Source: Aquipuribacter sp051216895 (lineage in GTDB: Bacteria > Actinomycetota > Actinomycetes > Actinomycetales > JBBAYJ01). From it: a DNA stretch of 64,000 nucleotides. A program made the position numbers and the translations under genes. This document shows, one piece after another, positions 42,174-50,722 of this stretch. The DNA is taken from the NCBI RefSeq assembly GCF_051216895.1, contig NZ_JBPKAO010000016.1:1-64000 (forward strand), in the 5' to 3' direction. Every line of letters begins with the position of its first letter. Position 1 is the first letter of the stretch. Under the pieces are notes generated by a model, which ran no database searches, was not told where the DNA came from, and worked only from the letters and a program-made list of their open reading frames with translations.

Positions 42174-42324
42174 CGGCCAAGGGTAAGCCGGGCCCGGGGG
42201 GGGGGGAGGGGGTGGGGGGGGGGGTAGGGGCGGGCAGTAACGCGTGGGTGGCCGAGGGACGCACCGGCGTGGGGGCCGCGGGGTCGAGGTACACGCTCAC
42301 CGGCCAAGGGTAAGCCGGGCCCGG
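42114..42324. repeat. 83-bp direct duplication of the cysteine desulfurase 5' end
   Basis: Copy 1 is at 42114-42197 and copy 2 at 42241-42324, offset 127 bp, with about four mismatches (two of them T to G). Each copy contains the TACCCT -10, the GTG start and the first ~19 codons. The DNA between the copies is G-homopolymer rich. Copy 2 encodes only a truncated N-terminus in another frame. Either an assembly/sequencing artefact or a recent tandem duplication. Confidence 0.85.
42180..42185 (-). promoter_or_regulatory. leaderless -10 of the cysteine desulfurase gene
   Basis: TACCCT on the minus strand, 6 nt before GTG 42173. An identical element and spacing recur in the duplicate at 42307-42312. 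Confidence 0.5.
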
Positions 42325-42357
42325 GTGGGGGCGAGCCGCGCGCCCCCACCCGTCGGG

Positions 42358-43335
42358 TCACCCCTTGCGCCGCGCGACCTCGTCGGTGACGGCGGGCAGG
42401 ACCGTGGACAGGTCGCCCACGACGCCGAAGTCGGCCATCTCGAAGATGGGCGCCTCCCCGTCCTTGTTGATGGCGACGACGACCTTCGAGGTCTGCATCC
42501 CGGCCTTGTGCTGGATCGCCCCGGAGATGCCGGCCGCGACGTACAGCTGCGGCGAGACGGTCTTGCCGGTCTGGCCGACCTGGTTGCTGTGCGGGTACCA
42601 GCCGGCGTCGACCGCGGCCCGGCTGGCGCCGACGGCCCCGCCGAGGGCGTCGGCCAGGGCCTCGACGGCCGAGAAGTCGCCGTCGGTCCCGCGCCCGCCG
42701 GACACCACGACCGACGCCTCGGCCAGGTCGGGACGGCCCGTGGCGGCCTTGTCGGTGCGCTCGACGATCCGGGCACCCCTGGCCTGCTCCGACACCGAGG
42801 GGGTCAGCGTGGTGACGGTGCCGGCGGCCGGTGCGGCCTCCGGGGCCACGGAGTTCGGCTTGACGGCGACCAGGGGCGTGCCGTGGGTGACGGCGCAGCG
42901 GGTGGTGTACGACCCGGCGAACACCGACTTGGTCGCGACGACCTGGTCACCCTCCAGCGTGACGTCGACCGCGTCGGTCACCAGGCCCGACCCCGAGCGG
43001 ATCGCCAGGCGCCCGGCGACCTCCTTGCCCTCCGGGGTGCTGGGCAGCAGCACCGCCGCGGGCGAGCGCTCGGCGACCAGCTGCGCGAGCACCTCCGACT
43101 TGGGGGCGACGAGGTGGTCGGTGACGTCGCTGCCGCCCACCAGGACGACCTCGACGGCGCCGTGCTCGGCGAGCGCGGCGGGGGCGTCGGCCCCCTCCGG
43201 GGAGCCGAAGACGACGGCCACGGGGTCACCGAGGCGACGGGCGAGGGTGAGCAGCTCGAGGTACGCCTTGCGGACGACACCTCCGGTGCTGTCGGGGCTG
43301 GGGACGGCGTCGACGACGACGAGGACCTGTGCCAT
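42358..43335 (-). CDS. etfA: electron transfer flavoprotein alpha subunit
   Basis: 325 aa. N-terminal ETF domain, then the FAD-binding C-terminus VVSGGRGTDGDFSAVEALADALGG, ASRAAVDAGWYPHSNQVGQTGKTVSPQLYVAAGISGAIQH (broken here by residue rules of the FAD fold), and NKDGEAPIFEMADFGVVGD. Accepts electrons from acyl-CoA and related dehydrogenases. AAGGAG precedes the ATG at 43335. Follows etfB by 25 bp in one operon. Confidence 0.96.
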   Translation of the reverse strand: MAQVLVVVDAVPSPDSTGGVVRKAYLELLTLARRLGDPVAVVFGSPEGADAPAALAEHGAVEVVLVGGSDVTDHLVAPKSEVLAQLVAERSPAAVLLPSTPEGKEVAGRLAIRSGSGLVTDAVDVTLEGDQVVATKSVFAGSYTTRCAVTHGTPLVAVKPNSVAPEAAPAAGTVTTLTPSVSEQARGARIVERTDKAATGRPDLAEASVVVSGGRGTDGDFSAVEALADALGGAVGASRAAVDAGWYPHSNQVGQTGKTVSPQLYVAAGISGAIQHKAGMQTSKVVVAINKDGEAPIFEMADFGVVGDLSTVLPAVTDEVARRKG

Positions 43336-43360
43336 GGAAGGGCTCCTTCTGGTCTCGGGC

Positions 43361-44149
43361 TCAGACGAGCCGGGCGGAGGCGAGGAAGTCGACGAGCTTG
43401 GCGGCGCCGTCCCCCTCGTCGGTGACGACGGTGCCGGCCGCCTTGGGCGGTCGGGCGTCGGCCTGCAGCGCACGCGACCAGGCGCCGTCCAGGCCGACCT
43501 CGGCCGCGTCGACGCCGAGGTCGGCCAGGGTCAGCTCCTCGACGGGCTTCTTCTTGGCCGCCATGATCCCCTTGAACGAGGGGTAGCGGGGCTCGTTGAT
43601 CTGGTCGGTGACGCTGACCAGCGCGGGCAGGGTGGCCTCGATGGTCTCGGTGCTGGCGTCGCCGTCACGGCGGATCCGCACCGTGCCGCCGGGGCCGCCG
43701 GACAGCGTGACCTCCGCCGCGTAGGTGACCTGGGGCAGGCCGAGGCGCTCGGCGACCATGGCGGGCACGACGCCCATGCCGCCGTCGGTCGAGGCCATGC
43801 CGGTGACGACCAGGTCGAAGCCGGTGTGCTCCAGCGCCTTGGCCAGCACCAGGGACGTGCCGACCGCGTCGGAGCCGTGGACCCCCTCGTCGCTGACGTG
43901 GACGGCGCTGTCGGCCCCCATCTGCAGGGCCTTCTTGAGCGCGTCGCGGGCGTCCGCCGGGCCGATCGTGAGGGCGACGACCTCGACGTCCTCACCCGCC
44001 TCCTTGAGCCGGACGGCCTCCTCGACGGCGTACTCGTCCAGCTCGGACAGCAGCCCGTCGACGGCCTCGCGGTCGGTGGTGGTGTCCGCGGCGAACCCGC
44101 GGTCGGACTGCGCGTCCGGGACGTGCTTGACGCAGACGACGATCTTCAT
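43361..44149 (-). CDS. etfB: electron transfer flavoprotein beta subunit
   Basis: 262 aa, AMP-binding partner of EtfA. Seen: MKIVVCVKHVPDAQSDRGF start, NEYAVEEAVRLKE-like DEYAVEEAVRLKEAG, MASTDGGMGVVPAMVAERLGLPQVTYA and RYPSFKGIMAAKKKPVEEL. GAGAGGG lies upstream of the ATG. A palindrome with AT-richer surroundings lies 80-95 bp upstream. Confidence 0.96.
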   Translation of the reverse strand: MKIVVCVKHVPDAQSDRGFAADTTTDREAVDGLLSELDEYAVEEAVRLKEAGEDVEVVALTIGPADARDALKKALQMGADSAVHVSDEGVHGSDAVGTSLVLAKALEHTGFDLVVTGMASTDGGMGVVPAMVAERLGLPQVTYAAEVTLSGGPGGTVRIRRDGDASTETIEATLPALVSVTDQINEPRYPSFKGIMAAKKKPVEELTLADLGVDAAEVGLDGAWSRALQADARPPKAAGTVVTDEGDGAAKLVDFLASARLV

Positions 44150-44229
44150 CGGTGGCACCCTCTCGGCTCGTCGGCGCGCGTGGTCCGGGCCCCGGGGTGG
44201 GGGGCCGGCCACGACGCCGGACTTCCTAA

Positions 44230-44245
44230 GTTACCCGCCGGTAGC
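44230..44245. promoter_or_regulatory. candidate operator upstream of etfBA
   Basis: GTTACC-CGCC-GGTAGC, an inverted repeat with one mismatch per arm pair, in a locally AT-richer patch 80-95 bp upstream of etfB. The shape resembles TetR/GntR-type fatty-acid operators (TTAC..GTAA), but no regulator is assigned. Confidence 0.4.
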
Positions 44246-44270
44246 ATACGGCCTCCCGGCGGTCCCGTCC

Positions 44271-45011
44271 TCAGCCTGCCACGCCGGGTCGACGGCGACC
44301 CCGGGGCCTGCGTCGGCGCCCCGGCCGCGGCCGCTGCCCGCCCTGCTCCCGCAGCCTCGCCCGTTCCGCCCGGTCGGCGACCACGACGGCGGGCACCCCC
44401 GCCAGCACGACGTCGTCGGGGTGCCGGCCCCGCACCACCGCGTGCGCGGCCACCACCGTCCCGCGGCCGAGGTCCGAGCCCCGCAGCACGCTGCTGCGCA
44501 GCCCCAGCCAGGAGCCCTCCCCGATCCGGACGGGGCTCTTGCGGATCCCCTGGTCCTTGACCGGGCGGTCGACGTCGTCGTGCACGTGGTCGAAGTCGGC
44601 GAGGTAGCACCAGTCCGCGAGCAGCGTCGCGGCCCCGACGTCCACGTCCAGCCAGCAGGTGATCCGGACGTCGGAGCCCAGCACCACCTTGTCGCGCAGC
44701 CGCAGCGTGCCCTCGTGGGCCCGCAGGACGCAGCCGTCGCCGACGTGGACGAACGCGCCCAGGTGCAGCCGGCCGTAGCCGGGCACCGTCTCCACCCGCA
44801 CCCCACGGCCCAGGAACACCATGCCGTGGGTGACCACGTCGGGATGCAGCAGGCGCAGCCGGGCCAGGCGCAGGTAGCGCAGCAGGTAGCCGGGCGTCAG
44901 CGCGCGGTGCGTCCACACCCAGCGCAGCGACTCCGGTGACAGGTGACGGTGCTGCTGGGGGTGCCGGCCGTCGCGGAGCCGGACGGCCCACGCACGCAGC
45001 AACCGGGACAT
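44271..45011 (-). CDS. left-handed beta-helix acyltransferase
   Basis: 246 aa. Hexapeptide repeats across residues ~65-200 (FLGRGVRVETVPGYGRLHLGAF, VHVGDGCVL, VVLGSDVRITCW, VRIGEGSWLGLRSSVLRGSDLGRGTVVAAHAVV) as in WbbJ/maltose O-acetyltransferases. The catalytic His is plausibly in DFDHVHDD. C-terminal ~25 residues are Arg/Gly/Pro-rich. It would acetylate a sugar of an envelope glycan. Last gene of the glycan operon, 66 bp after the second kinase, so possibly separately promoted. Confidence 0.82.
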   Translation of the reverse strand: MSRLLRAWAVRLRDGRHPQQHRHLSPESLRWVWTHRALTPGYLLRYLRLARLRLLHPDVVTHGMVFLGRGVRVETVPGYGRLHLGAFVHVGDGCVLRAHEGTLRLRDKVVLGSDVRITCWLDVDVGAATLLADWCYLADFDHVHDDVDRPVKDQGIRKSPVRIGEGSWLGLRSSVLRGSDLGRGTVVAAHAVVRGRHPDDVVLAGVPAVVVADRAERARLREQGGQRPRPGRRRRPRGRRRPGVAG

Positions 45012-45077
45012 GCGTCGTTCCTAGCAGGTCCGGGCCCCCGCGCGCGCGGCACCAGCGGCAGCCGCCGGGGACCGGGT

Positions 45078-46286
45078 TCACCCCGGGACGACGCCGGCCC
45101 TCCCCCCGCCCAGACCGGGCGGGCCCGCCTGGACGGCGGCCACCACCCGCTCCCCCACGTCGGGCCCGCCCACGTCGTCGTCGTGGGCCGTACCGGGGCT
45201 CAGGGGGGCGCGGAACGCGTAGACCGCGGCGACCCGGGCCGCGGCCAGGACGGCCAGGTCGGCCACCCGGTCGGGGTCCGGGACCGGCCCGTACCCGGCC
45301 AGGAACGCCGCCGCGCTCGTCGCGGCCCGGGCCGGGGCGGCCCCGCCGCTGCGCAGGGCCGCCTGCCGGTCGCGCAGCAGCAGGTGCACGAGCAGGTTGG
45401 CCAGGTCGAGCCCCGGCTCGGCGACGGCGACCAGGTCGAGGTCGAGCACCGACGCCGACCAGCCGGTCGCGTCGTCCCCGCTGAGCAGCACCTGCTTGTC
45501 GTGCAGGTCGCGGTGAGCGGTCACGGGGGCGCCCGACGAGACGGAGCCGTCGAGGCGCTGCAGCGCCGCCTCCGCCCCGGACCGCAGCGCCTCGACCCGC
45601 CCCGGGCCCAGGGCGCCGTGCCGGAGCGCCCGCTCCAGCCAGGTGCGGGTGACGTCGGCCTCGGCACGGAGGCCGTGCGGCCGCGACCGGGGCGGGGCCG
45701 GGGCGGCGTGCAGGGCGGCGACGGCGCGGCCGACTGCTCGCCAGGCCTGCCACGTCGCCTGCTCCCCCAGCTCGTGCAGCGTCCGTCCGGGGACGGCCGC
45801 CGTGGTCACCGTCCCCGCGTCGCGGTCGACCGCCAGGACCTCGGGCACGCGGACGCCGTCCGGTCGCCAGCGGGCCGAGGCCTCGAGCGCGTCCACCTGC
45901 TCGGGGCGGACGACCTTCGTGAACGTCGTCCCGTCGGGTGCGACCACGACGCCGCGGCGTTCGGGGCGGTGCGCCACCAGCCTGGCCCCGTCGCGGCTCA
46001 GCAACGTCGTCAACGTCGTCAGCCTGCGGTCGGCGCCACCGGGCTGCAGGACGACGCCGGTGCCCGGCAGGTGCTCGACCCCGGGCCCGTGGGGGCGCCG
46101 GGTGCGCTCGGCGACGTGGCCGGCGCGGTCGTCGTCGGCGAACCACTGCCCCGCGACCCACCCGGCGTCCCCGCCGTCGGCGCTGCGCACGTGCAGCAGC
46201 AGGTGCCCCTGGTCCCTGGGCCAGGCGCGGAGCAGGTCGAGGCCGTGGGCGGCCAGGTCCGCGCGGACCGCCGGCAGCCCCCTCAC
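45078..46286 (-). CDS. APH-fold phosphotransferase (second of pair)
   Basis: 402 aa, GTG start overlapping the preceding stop (GTGA). Kinase-like APH fold: VVAPDGTTFTKVVRPEQVDALEA (nucleotide Lys region), catalytic loop HRDLHDKQVLL (His ~258, Asp ~260) and metal loop VLDLDLVAVAEPGLDLANLLVHLL. The usual Asn of HxDxxxxN is Gln (~265). The N-terminal ~85 residues are extra and unassigned. Substrate unknown; the operon suggests phosphorylation of a sugar or glycan rather than an antibiotic. Confidence 0.82.
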   Translation of the reverse strand: MRGLPAVRADLAAHGLDLLRAWPRDQGHLLLHVRSADGGDAGWVAGQWFADDDRAGHVAERTRRPHGPGVEHLPGTGVVLQPGGADRRLTTLTTLLSRDGARLVAHRPERRGVVVAPDGTTFTKVVRPEQVDALEASARWRPDGVRVPEVLAVDRDAGTVTTAAVPGRTLHELGEQATWQAWRAVGRAVAALHAAPAPPRSRPHGLRAEADVTRTWLERALRHGALGPGRVEALRSGAEAALQRLDGSVSSGAPVTAHRDLHDKQVLLSGDDATGWSASVLDLDLVAVAEPGLDLANLLVHLLLRDRQAALRSGGAAPARAATSAAAFLAGYGPVPDPDRVADLAVLAAARVAAVYAFRAPLSPGTAHDDDVGGPDVGERVVAAVQAGPPGLGGGRAGVVPG

Positions 46287-47623
46287 CGCACCAGCCCTGC
46301 ACGCGGCGTGGCCAGGTCGGTCCCCGTCAGGGCCTCCCCGTGCAGCGCACGCTCGGCGCGCCGGACGACGTCGCGCACGTGCTGCGGCCACCGCCGTCGA
46401 CCCGAGCGGAACGCCTCGGGGGCCCGGCGGAGCAGGTGCGCGGCGAGCCTGACCCGGAGCCCGTCGGGCCCGGGGGCACCCCGACGGTCCGCGTAACCCT
46501 CGAGCAGGGCCGAGACCCGGGCGGCGGCGGCCTCGGGGTCGTGGAGCCACCAGGAGGCGGTGATGCCGGCCAGGTCGTAGCAGGCGGGGCCGACGACGAC
46601 CTCGTCCAGGTCGATCAGCCCGACCTCCCCGGAGGGTGCGACGACCACCTGGTCGGCCGACAGGTCGCCGTGCAGCAGCACGGGCTCCGACGCACCGAGC
46701 GCGCGCAGCGCGTCCACCACCTCCCGGGCCAGGGCCGCCGCACCGGCGTCGGGCGCGAGCAGCTCGACCGTGGCGGCCGCGGCCGCCACGGCACGGCACT
46801 CCGCGTCGACGCCGAGCACCCCGACCCCGTCGGGACCCCCGCCACCGGCCTGCGTCCCGGGAGCGCCGTGCAGGCTCGCCAGCAGGGCCCCCGCGGCCCG
46901 GTCCGGCTCGGCCGCCTCCGCCCCGGCGAACCGGTCCAGGCCTCGGCCCGGCAGGTGCTCCACCGCGAGCAGGCCCCGCCTGCGGTCCCGACCCAGGACC
47001 GCGGGCGTCACCCCGGCCATCGTCCGGGCCACCGCCTGGTACCGCCGTTGCACGTCCGCGAGGACGTCCGGCGGGTACGCGCGGAGCACGACCCGTCCGC
47101 GGCCGTCGGAGCCCGTCAGGCCGACCCAGCGCCGCTGCGGCTTCCAGGCCAGCGTCGAGGTCTGCCGGCTGGTGCCGCCGGCCCGGCGCAGCCGCTGCCG
47201 GGAACGGTCGTCGACGTCGTCCAGCCGCCCGAGGGGCAGGTCCGCCCCGGGCCCCAGCAGCCGGCTGAGCGCGGGCAGGTCGCGGTCGGCCGCGGGCATC
47301 CCCAGGACGGCCAGCGCGTCGCGGTCGCCGAGGACGACCGACCGTCCGCCCCGCGCGACCGTCTTGTCGAGCTTGGCGGCGCCGTCGCGGTGCCAAACGG
47401 CCAGGAACAGGTCGGCCTCACCGGCCCGCACCCGAGCGACACCGCCTGCCCCCGGCTTCCACCGCAGGTACCGACGACGGACCCCGCCCGCGACGGCCGA
47501 CGGGCCGAGCCGGTCGGCCAGCCAGCCCGTCAGGGCGTCGTCGTCCAGCAGCAGCGGCAGGCCCGGCACCCCGGGGTCCGCCGCCAGCAACCGGGCGACG
47601 TCATCGTGGTCAGGACGTCCCAC
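46283..47623 (-). CDS. APH-fold phosphotransferase (first of pair)
   Basis: 446 aa from GTG at 47623, overlapping the ABC gene stop by 14 bp. N-terminal ~180 residues contain an Arg-rich beta-like segment (VRRRYLRWKPGAGGVARVRAG) typical of this subfamily; catalytic loop HGDLSADQVVV (His ~318, Asp ~320) with Gln ~325 replacing Asn; metal loop GLIDLDEVVVGPACYDLAG. Distantly related to its neighbour, not a recent duplicate. The role in the glycan operon is unknown. Confidence 0.8.
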   Translation of the reverse strand: MGRPDHDDVARLLAADPGVPGLPLLLDDDALTGWLADRLGPSAVAGGVRRRYLRWKPGAGGVARVRAGEADLFLAVWHRDGAAKLDKTVARGGRSVVLGDRDALAVLGMPAADRDLPALSRLLGPGADLPLGRLDDVDDRSRQRLRRAGGTSRQTSTLAWKPQRRWVGLTGSDGRGRVVLRAYPPDVLADVQRRYQAVARTMAGVTPAVLGRDRRRGLLAVEHLPGRGLDRFAGAEAAEPDRAAGALLASLHGAPGTQAGGGGPDGVGVLGVDAECRAVAAAAATVELLAPDAGAAALAREVVDALRALGASEPVLLHGDLSADQVVVAPSGEVGLIDLDEVVVGPACYDLAGITASWWLHDPEAAAARVSALLEGYADRRGAPGPDGLRVRLAAHLLRRAPEAFRSGRRRWPQHVRDVVRRAERALHGEALTGTDLATPRAGLVR

Positions 47624-49484
47624 GAGCCGTGCCCCCTGCTCGGGCCCGGACCGGCCCGGGGGCCTCCGGGCGCCGGACCCGGGTCCGCAGGTCCATCGGT
47701 GCCGCACCCAGGACCTCCTCGGGGCGGCCGGAGGCGGTCACCCGGCCGGACTCGATCCGCACCACGCGGTCGGCGTCACGGACGCTCTCCACGTCGTGGG
47801 TGACGACGAAGGTGGTGCGGCCCGCGGTCAGCCGGCCCAGCGCCTCGACCACCTCGTCCTCGGTGCCGGTGTCCAGCCCGGTGAGCGCCTCGTCCAGGAC
47901 CACCACCGGCGCGTCCCGGATCGCGGCCCGGGCGATGGCGACCCGCTGCCGCTGGCCGCCGGACAGCGTCGTGCCCCGCTCGCCGACGACCGTCTCGTAG
48001 CCCTGCGGCAGGGCCTCGATGAACTCGTGGGCCCCGGCCAGCCTGGCCGCGGCGACCACCTGCGCCATGTCGGCCCCGGGGGCGCCGCTGACGATGTTCT
48101 CCCGGACGGTGGTGGCGAACAGGACGCTCTCCTGCAGCACCACCGTCACCTGCCGACGTACCGACGCGATCGTCAGGTCCCGCAGGTCGTGCCCGTCCAT
48201 CAGGACCTGGCCGCGGTCCGGGTCACGGAGCCGGGACAGCAGCGTGACCAGGCTCGACTTCCCCGAGCCCGAGGGCCCCACGACGCCGACCCGCTCCCCC
48301 GGCTGCACGACCAGGTCGACGCCGCGCAGGACCGGGTGGCCGGGCACGTACTCGACCGTCACGTCGCGGAACTCCACGTGACCCCGCAGCGCCGGGGCCT
48401 CGCGGGCCCAGGAGCGGTCCTGCAGGTCCGGCTCGGTGCGGAGCAGGTCGACGACCCGCTCGCCGCTCGCGGCGGCCCGGGCGAGGCGGCCGGTGTACTT
48501 GGCCATGTCGCGCATCGGCCGGAACGCCGTCTTGAGGTAGGTGAGGAACACCGTCAGGTCACCGGGCGTCAGGGCCCCCTCAACGACCCGCAGCGCCCCG
48601 ACGTACAGGACGAGGCCCGTCGCGACACCCACGAGCACGTCGGTCTTGCGCTCGAGGCCGGCGGCCAGCTTCTTGGCCTTGACCCCCTCCTTGAGGCTCT
48701 TGACGTTGCTGCCGCCGAACGCGTCCTGCAGCGGCTTCTCCATGGAGTAGGCCTGCACGAGCTTCATGGCGCCCAGGGACTCGGTGGCCAGCGAGGCGAG
48801 CGCCCCCTCGTTGACGCGCTGCTTGCGCGAGACCCCGCTGATGCGTCGCGTGAGGCGGACGGAGATCAGACCGAAGAGGGGGAAGACGACGAGCACCACG
48901 AGAGCGAGCTGCCAGTCGAGCACGGCGATGACGACCAGCATCCCCACCAGCGTCACCAGGTTGCCCACCAGCGGCATCGCCGCGGTGACGGTGGCCTCCT
49001 GCAGCCGGCCGATGTCTCCGGTGACCCGGGTGACCAGGTCGCCGGTGCGGGCCGTGTCGTGGAACGACATCGACAGGCGGTTGAGGTGGGCGAAGAGCTC
49101 GGCCCTGACCCGGGTGAGCACCCGGTTGCCGGCGAGCGCGAAGAAGACGGTCATCAGGTAGGCCGCCAGGGCCCGCAGGGCCACCACCGCCACGAGCCCC
49201 AGGCTCGCCACCAGCAGCACGGTGCCCAGGTCCGCGGGCTGGGCCACCCCGATGTCGGCGCCGTTGGCGGTGACGACGGCGTCGATGACGAACTTCAGCG
49301 GCCAGGGCTCGAGCAGCCGCATGGCCACGGTCGAGAGCAGCGCGACGCTGCCCGCCACCAGCAGCCGGCGTTCCTGCACGATGTGCGGGCGGAACTGGCG
49401 CAGGGTGCGCCGGATGCCGGGGGTGGACTCCCGTAGCGTCTGGGGGCGTCGGCGGGTGATCCTCGGTCGGGCGGGCATCCTCAC
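47610..49484 (-). CDS. ABC exporter, fused permease and ATPase
   Basis: 624 aa from GTG 49484 (GTGA overlap with the preceding stop); ATG 49478 is an alternative. ABC_membrane domain with six helices (~40-340) including the coupling region RVTGDIGRLQEATVTAAMPL, then NBD: Walker A GPSGSGKSSLV, Q-loop VLQESVLFATTVRENI, signature LSGGQRQRVAIARA, Walker B VVVLDEALTGLD, H-loop VVTHDVESV. Exports the lipid-linked or free product of the neighbouring glycosyltransferases (inference). Probably a homodimer. Walker B is followed by ALTGLD in place of the usual PTSALD. Confidence 0.93.
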   Translation of the reverse strand: MRMPARPRITRRRPQTLRESTPGIRRTLRQFRPHIVQERRLLVAGSVALLSTVAMRLLEPWPLKFVIDAVVTANGADIGVAQPADLGTVLLVASLGLVAVVALRALAAYLMTVFFALAGNRVLTRVRAELFAHLNRLSMSFHDTARTGDLVTRVTGDIGRLQEATVTAAMPLVGNLVTLVGMLVVIAVLDWQLALVVLVVFPLFGLISVRLTRRISGVSRKQRVNEGALASLATESLGAMKLVQAYSMEKPLQDAFGGSNVKSLKEGVKAKKLAAGLERKTDVLVGVATGLVLYVGALRVVEGALTPGDLTVFLTYLKTAFRPMRDMAKYTGRLARAAASGERVVDLLRTEPDLQDRSWAREAPALRGHVEFRDVTVEYVPGHPVLRGVDLVVQPGERVGVVGPSGSGKSSLVTLLSRLRDPDRGQVLMDGHDLRDLTIASVRRQVTVVLQESVLFATTVRENIVSGAPGADMAQVVAAARLAGAHEFIEALPQGYETVVGERGTTLSGGQRQRVAIARAAIRDAPVVVLDEALTGLDTGTEDEVVEALGRLTAGRTTFVVTHDVESVRDADRVVRIESGRVTASGRPEEVLGAAPMDLRTRVRRPEAPGPVRARAGGTARGTS

Positions 49485-50722
49485 GCCACCGCCTCGGCCG
49501 AGGCGTGCGCCGCACGGACCGGCCTGTCCTCGCGGCCCGTGGTCGCCACCTGCAGCACCCGGTCGAGCACCGAAGACCAGGTGTGGTCCCGCTCGGCCGC
49601 GGCGCGGGCCAGGACGCCGGTACGGGCCCGCGCGACGGGGTCCGCGGCCAGGTCGGCGAGCGCCGCGGCGAGGTCCGCGGGGTCCCCGGGACGGCAGAGG
49701 CGGCCGAGCTCGCCGTCGCGCAGCAGCGACGCCATGCCGGGCACCCGGCTGGCGACGACGGGCAGACCCGCGGCCAGGTACTCGTAGACCTTGAGGGGCG
49801 AGAAGTAGAAGTCGTCGGCGTCGGCGTACGGGGCGCAGCCCACGTCCACGCCGTGCAGCCGGGCGGCCACCTGCTCCGGCGGCAGCGACCCGACCAGCTC
49901 CACCGCGTCGCAGATGCCCGACCGTTCCGCGCGCCGGGCCAGCGCCTCGCGCTCGGGCCCGTCGCCGACCACGACCAGGCGCCAGCCGGGCTCGCGGGCC
50001 AGCAGCAGGGCGACGGCGTCGAGAAGGTGCTCGGTGCCGTGCCACGGCTTGAGCGTGCCGACGAAACCGACCGTGAGCGGCCGGACCCCGCCGGGACGCA
50101 CCGCCGGGGTGATGCGCTCGGTGTCGGTGCCGTTGGCGACCACGTGCACCCGTGCGGGCTCGGCCGTCCCGCGGGCCCACCGGGCCACGGGCTCGCTGAC
50201 GCAGACCACGGCACCCGCGCACCGCAGGGCCGACACCGCGACGGCCTCCGCCGCCGCCCGGTCGTGCAGCACGCGGTGGGTGGCCTGCTCGCGCACCAGC
50301 GGGGCGTTGACCTCCAGCACCGACGGCACCCCACGGCGAGCCGCCCACGTGGTCGCCGTCCGACCCCACAGGGAGTACCGCTCCAGCACGAGGTCCACCG
50401 GCCCGGACGCGGCGAGCCCGTCCAGCACGCCGGCCACGGCCACGTCGCTGCGCCGGGCCGAGCCCTCGCGCGCGAGCGGACCCGCCCCCGCCACCGCGGG
50501 CAGCCGGTGGACGACCACCGGCGCCAGGTCACCCGTCGCCCCCCCGTCGGGGCCGGGGCCCCCGGGCCGCGGGGTGAGCAGGTGCACCTCCGCCCCGCGC
50601 CGCAGCAGCTGACGGAGGACCGCCTGCAGGTGCACCGAGGCCCCCTTGTTCCCCAGCACGGGGATACCGGGGTCGCAGCTGACGACGGCCACCCGCGAGC
50701 CGGGTCCCACGACCACGCTCAT
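49481..50722 (-). CDS. glycosyltransferase family 4 protein
   Basis: 413 aa GT-B fold. N-terminal Rossmann VAVVSCDPGIPVLGNKGASVHLQAVL (a glycine-rich acceptor loop), C-terminal donor domain VGFVGTLKPWHGTEHLLDAV, VGDGPEREALAR, and the YADADDFYFSPLKVYEYLAAGLPVVAS region in place of the classical E-x7-E. ATGA overlap with the upstream GT. Sugar donor unknown. Confidence 0.9.
   Translation of the reverse strand: MSVVVGPGSRVAVVSCDPGIPVLGNKGASVHLQAVLRQLLRRGAEVHLLTPRPGGPGPDGGATGDLAPVVVHRLPAVAGAGPLAREGSARRSDVAVAGVLDGLAASGPVDLVLERYSLWGRTATTWAARRGVPSVLEVNAPLVREQATHRVLHDRAAAEAVAVSALRCAGAVVCVSEPVARWARGTAEPARVHVVANGTDTERITPAVRPGGVRPLTVGFVGTLKPWHGTEHLLDAVALLLAREPGWRLVVVGDGPEREALARRAERSGICDAVELVGSLPPEQVAARLHGVDVGCAPYADADDFYFSPLKVYEYLAAGLPVVASRVPGMASLLRDGELGRLCRPGDPADLAAALADLAADPVARARTGVLARAAAERDHTWSSVLDRVLQVATTGREDRPVRAAHASAEAVA

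Noticed and set aside
42025..42300. Small minus-strand ORF starting in duplicate copy 2 (MSVYLDPAAPTPVRPS)
   Set aside because: It is the duplicated cysteine desulfurase start running out of frame through a G-rich spacer; a fragment or artefact rather than a gene.
45078..47623. Aminoglycoside resistance genes
   Set aside because: The APH fold is shared by many sugar and lipid kinases. Both have the HxDx4Q variant and sit in a glycan/export operon, so resistance is not supported.
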